Assembly (NCBI GenBank): GCA_934444645.1
Contig: CAKSCV010000028.1
Location: 1 to 34,121 of the forward strand
Origin: an uncultured Eubacteriales bacterium
GTDB taxonomy: Bacteria > Bacillota > Clostridia > Oscillospirales > CAG-382
Reading direction: 5' to 3'
DNA length: 34,121 nucleotides
Position numbers and translations under genes: made by a program. Within the stretch, counting starts at the first letter, position 1. Each line of letters opens with the position of its first letter. The notes beneath the pieces are model-generated. The model was given only the letters and a program-made list of their open reading frames with translations. It ran no database searches and was not told where the DNA came from. This document shows positions 31,144-34,121 of the stretch, one piece after another.

Positions 31144-32898
31144 TTATCCTTCCATCAGCGGATATTTATTAAGATATTCTTCATAATGCTCTTTGAAGGA
31201 AGCATCGTCTTTTTTGATATGGCTGAGATATTCGTGCATATCCAAGCTGTGATGCGCGATTTCGATGATACAGCCGGCAATGTTGGAGCAATGGTCGGAA
31301 ACGCGTTCCAGATTGTTAAGAAGATCGGACAGCACAAAGCCGAGCTCGATGGTACATTCGTTTTTCTGCAAACGCTCGATATGACGATTTTTGACACGCG
31401 CCTTTAAGCTGTCCACCACCTGTTCGAGCGGCTCGACAAGGGCGGCGTTTTTCATATTATCCTCCGCCAGAGCCGAAACTGTCAGACGAATGATCTCACG
31501 TTCGGCATTGCAGATGGTTTCCAGGTCTTTAATGGCTTTTTCGGAGAATTTCAATTCCTTATCACGCATTTCCTCCATGGATTCCGCAATATTGACGGCA
31601 TGATCGGAAAGGCGTTCCAAATCGCCGATGATATGAAGCAGTTTGGAAACCTCCAAGCTGTCGTGATCGGAAAGATTGCAGCCGCTGATTTTAACAAGAT
31701 AGGTTCCGAGCTTATCCTCGTACATATCACCGCGCGCTTCGCCTTCACGCACGTTTTTTCCGATTGCCTCGGAGTAGCCGTCCCGAATCAGATCAAATGC
31801 CGCATACAGTGTTTCACCGGCTTCGACAGCCATCTGCTTTTCGACATCCTTGGAACGCTGGATTGCCACCGGCGGCGTCACGAGCAAACGCTCGTCCAGA
31901 AGCTCGTCCTTCTCCTTTTCTTTGCTGTCGCGCACGGTCAAGCAAGCGAGCTTTTCAAGCTGTTTGGTAAAGGGCATAAGCATGGCAAGAGCAATCAGCT
32001 TGAACACAGTATGGATCACGGCAATGCTGAGCGCGGTAGCCGGGCGTGTCAGAATTTCGGAGGGCAAAAACGCCTTTACGGCATAGAACACAAGAAGCAA
32101 AATGCTTGCCGCAATCACATTAAAATACAGATGGATAAACGCGGCGCGTTTGGCGTTTTTATTTGCGCCGACAGAAGAAATCATTGCACTGACGCACGTA
32201 CCGATGTTTTGTCCCATGATAATCGGAATGGCCGTGCCGTTGGCAATCGTTCCGGTAAAGGTAAGAGCCTGCAAAATACCGACCGATGCGGAGGAAGACT
32301 GCACGATTGCCGTAATGACCGTGCCGGCAAGCACGCCCAAAATCGGCTGTTCAAACACCGTAAGCACACGGATAAAGGCGGGGTTGTCCTTTAGGGGAGC
32401 GACCGAATCGGACATCATTTCCATACCGAACATCAAAACGGAAAAGCCGAGCAAAATCAAGCCGACATCCTTTTTTTTGCGATCCTTGACGAACATATAT
32501 AAGATTACGCCGATCAAAGCAAGCACCGGCGTAAAATTATCCGGCTTAAGCATACTTAAAAAGACGTTATCGCTTTGCAGGCTGGTGAGCGACAGCAGCC
32601 ACGAGGTGACCGAGGTGCCGAGGTTTGCACCCATAATGACGCCGACGGCCTGTCCGAGCGTCATTACGCCGGAGTTGACAAAGCCGACGACCATCACGGT
32701 AGTAGCCGAGGACGATTGGATAACGGCGGTGATACCGAGTCCCAAAAGGAAACCCTTGAATTTATTGGACGTCAAACGCGCAAGCAAAGTTTTCAAGCGG
32801 CTGCCGGCCTTTTTCTCAAGTGCCTCGCCCATAACGTTCATACCGAACAAAAACAATGCAAGTCCGCCGATCAGCATTAGCATATTGGTTAATTCCAC
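31144..32898 (-). CDS. Na/Pi-cotransporter family protein with PhoU-like domain
   Basis: This 584-aa membrane protein has two inverted Na_Pi_cotrans repeats, each with the signature QSSSA (residues 61-65 and 200-204), and about eight to nine membrane segments up to residue 320. A cytosolic helical PhoU-like domain follows (about 345-565), with the family pattern of paired helices (HIIGDLERLSDHAVNIAE and LLNNLERVSDHCSNIAG). The likely role is Na+-coupled phosphate movement, with the PhoU part regulating it; some relatives have other substrates. The start is GTG with AGGAG 6 nt upstream. A TATAAT is at 32963-32958 (minus), but no good -35 box accompanies it. It heads an operon with the GNAT gene. 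Confidence 0.9.
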   Translation of the reverse strand: MELTNMLMLIGGLALFLFGMNVMGEALEKKAGSRLKTLLARLTSNKFKGFLLGLGITAVIQSSSATTVMVVGFVNSGVMTLGQAVGVIMGANLGTSVTSWLLSLTSLQSDNVFLSMLKPDNFTPVLALIGVILYMFVKDRKKKDVGLILLGFSVLMFGMEMMSDSVAPLKDNPAFIRVLTVFEQPILGVLAGTVITAIVQSSSASVGILQALTFTGTIANGTAIPIIMGQNIGTCVSAMISSVGANKNAKRAAFIHLYFNVIAASILLLVFYAVKAFLPSEILTRPATALSIAVIHTVFKLIALAMLMPFTKQLEKLACLTVRDSKEKEKDELLDERLLVTPPVAIQRSKDVEKQMAVEAGETLYAAFDLIRDGYSEAIGKNVREGEARGDMYEDKLGTYLVKISGCNLSDHDSLEVSKLLHIIGDLERLSDHAVNIAESMEEMRDKELKFSEKAIKDLETICNAEREIIRLTVSALAEDNMKNAALVEPLEQVVDSLKARVKNRHIERLQKNECTIELGFVLSDLLNNLERVSDHCSNIAGCIIEIAHHSLDMHEYLSHIKKDDASFKEHYEEYLNKYPLMEG

Positions 32899-33286
32899 AA
32901 GCTCTCCTCACTTTTCCTTTTACAGCTGTCTTATATGCATATTCTCACATACTATTCATTATAAGAGAAGACTGTTCGTTTTAATATCGCATTTGGGTTA
33001 AAGCTTTATTAAATTTATGTAAAATCGCGGTTTTTATTCCCGTAAGGGAATGCGTTTTTCACTGTTTTTTGTACTTTACAAAAACAGCAAAAAGCCACCG
33101 AGGGCGGCGAAAGGATTTAAGTTTGTTTGTGCGAGGTTGTCATTTTTGGTGTGCTGATTTGAGGTTTGCAGAACCTCAAATCAGCCTTAAAAAGGTTTTA
33201 ATTGTTGCGGTGCGAAGCTGCGGCTGCGGTGTGCTGATTCAAGGTTTGCAGAACCTCGAAACTCCCCGAAAAAGGGACGTTTTTAC
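32899..33286. other. Intergenic region with small hairpins and palindromic repeats
   Basis: There is no credible gene. From the left it holds the leader and probable promoter of the Na/Pi gene, a hairpin at 33036-33051 (ATTCCC/GGGAAT), and an imperfect one at 33062-33087 (CTGTTTTTTGTA/TACAAAAACAG). Two copies of a palindromic repeat follow at 33151-33185 and 33231-33260. Confidence 0.7.
33151..33260. repeat. Two palindromic repeats 80 bp apart
   Basis: GTGCTGATT, two variable bases, then AGGTTTGCAGAACCTC occurs at 33151 and again at 33231. The first copy is a perfect 14-bp stem (33153-33166 with 33172-33185) with loop TGCAG; the second keeps the same loop and core with one mismatch. The core AGGTTTGC-AACCT is shared with the hairpins inside the adjacent inverted repeats (33325-33346 and 34080-34101). 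Confidence 0.85.
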
Positions 33287-34121
33287 ATTCTTTTTGCGTC
33301 GTGCAAAAAGAATCAAAAAGCACGCCAGAGGTTTGCGAACCTCTGGACTCCGGGGACGATTCAAATCGCCGGTCGATACGTGATTTTTTCTGAAATGACC
33401 GGCGTTCATCAGGTAACCGGCTATGCTGAAAACTGCAAGTCTCCGGGCATCGCCGGCAATGATTTGAATCGGTGCGACGCTCCGGCTTTACAGCGTAAGA
33501 AATTAGATTGGAGATTAAAAGAACAGCTGTATTCTTTGCAAACAGTAGGTTAAGAGTGGTGCGAATGGGAGATGGAGGGTGGAAAAGAGTAGCTTTGGAT
33601 AGCAATAAGGAAAGGTTTGTGAAAAAGAAAGTTTTTTGTACGTGAAAAGGCGGTTTTTGAGGACAGTAAAAAGTTGTTCGAACAAGCGGTGTTTTGGTTG
33701 CGAAAACGAAAGGCTTTTGTGAGCAAAGCGTAAAGCTTTCTGCAAAAGAAAATCTTTTGGTTTGCGGAAAAGGCAGATTTTCAGCTTTTGAAAGACCAAC
33801 CGATTAAAAAAGCTATTTTCAGCATAGGAAAATCCAATTTTCCATCGCACCAAAGCTAACGAGCAGTCACGATTTTTATCCGCGACAACCTACTGTGAGC
33901 TTGCAGTACACATTCTCATTTTCGTAAAAACATCAGTCTTGCGTCTGCACTACGGTAACCCTTTCGCACCGATTCAAAGCCTTTTCGCCGGCGTTTTGTG
34001 GGCAAAACCGGTTTCGGCATGAGCCGCCGGAAAACTTTGCAAACTCACTTCCGGCAGAGCTTTGAATCGTCCCCGGAGTCCAGAGGTTCGCAAACCTCTG
34101 GCGTGCTTTTTGGTTCTTTTT
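33287..34121. mobile_element. Foldback/MITE-like element bounded by 61-bp inverted repeats (right end cut by window)
   Basis: Bases 33305-33365 and 34061-34121 are reverse complements over 61 bp with one mismatch (33313/34113). Each arm contains a perfect hairpin CCAGAGGTT/AACCTCTGG. Further inward, weaker complementary pairs continue in order: GAATCGGTGCGA near 33466 with TCGCACCGATTC near 33966; ACAGTAGGTT at 33541 with AACCTACTGT near 33886; AGCTTTGG near 33590 with CCAAAGCT near 33850. Immediately left of the arm, ATTCTTTTTGC/GCAAAAAGAAT (33287-33297 and 33303-33313) forms another hairpin. No transposase is encoded. The low-complexity minus-strand frame at 33515-33853 is not a credible gene. 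The right end may continue past the window. Confidence 0.6.

Noticed and set aside
33515..33853. 112-codon minus-strand frame in the right-end region
   Set aside because: Its composition (Phe, Leu, Lys, Ser in a short period) is explained by the alternating A/T tracts. No ribosome binding site or recognisable domain is present, and it lies inside the foldback element.

Overview
The window looks like chromosomal DNA of a Gram-positive, low-to-mid-GC member of the Clostridia, most likely an Oscillospiraceae/Ruminococcaceae-type gut or rumen anaerobe. The evidence is sigma-A promoters with consensus or near-consensus boxes, strong AGGAGG-type ribosome binding sites, secreted SLH-domain proteins with InlB/Flg_new-type repeats, a DUF1540 protein, a GEMM-I (c-di-GMP) riboswitch, and a GH3 enzyme with the inverted domain order known from rumen clostridia. 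The assignment is inferred from gene content only.

Layout. (1) 79-263: a two-gene tRNA operon on the minus strand (Leu-TAA, then initiator Met-CAT) with a consensus promoter and a terminator. (2) 452-2472: a plus-strand housekeeping operon, tsaB-hpt-mscL. (3) 2504-6985: a cell-envelope block with a polysaccharide pyruvyl transferase family protein, then a consensus promoter, a c-di-GMP-I riboswitch and an SLH surface protein, then a polyprenyl-phosphate sugar-1-phosphate transferase. (4) 7004-14037: carbohydrate use, with a 1933-aa secreted multi-modular GH3 enzyme, an unlisted 45-aa peptide gene behind it, and a divergent AraC-type regulator. (5) 14059-18478: minus-strand DUF1540, tsaE, comM and guaB. 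(6) 18647-19903: a two-gene operon of an HprK-like kinase and an S24/S26-type peptidase. (7) 19979-22300: a cytosolic GH27 alpha-galactosidase with a small zinc-ribbon gene and a divergent AraC regulator. (8) 22306-30332: a three-gene surface operon with a Ser/Gly-rich membrane protein, a 1639-aa SLH/repeat protein and a 618-aa SLH/repeat protein. (9) 30591-32898: a Na/Pi-cotransporter family protein and a GNAT acetyltransferase. (10) 32899-34121: about 1.2 kb without a credible gene, holding palindromic repeats and a 61-bp inverted-repeat pair that bounds a foldback (MITE-like) element and runs to the window edge.

How the parts fit. SLH domains usually dock onto pyruvylated secondary cell-wall polymer, so a pyruvyl transferase, a glycan-initiating transferase and three SLH proteins in one window suggest a coordinated surface-layer programme, with at least one SLH protein under c-di-GMP control. 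The two AraC/glycosidase pairs are local sugar-sensing modules. The least described items are the HprK-like kinase/peptidase pair, the 45-aa peptide gene, the three-gene SLH operon with a long unassigned helical domain, and the foldback element at the right end.
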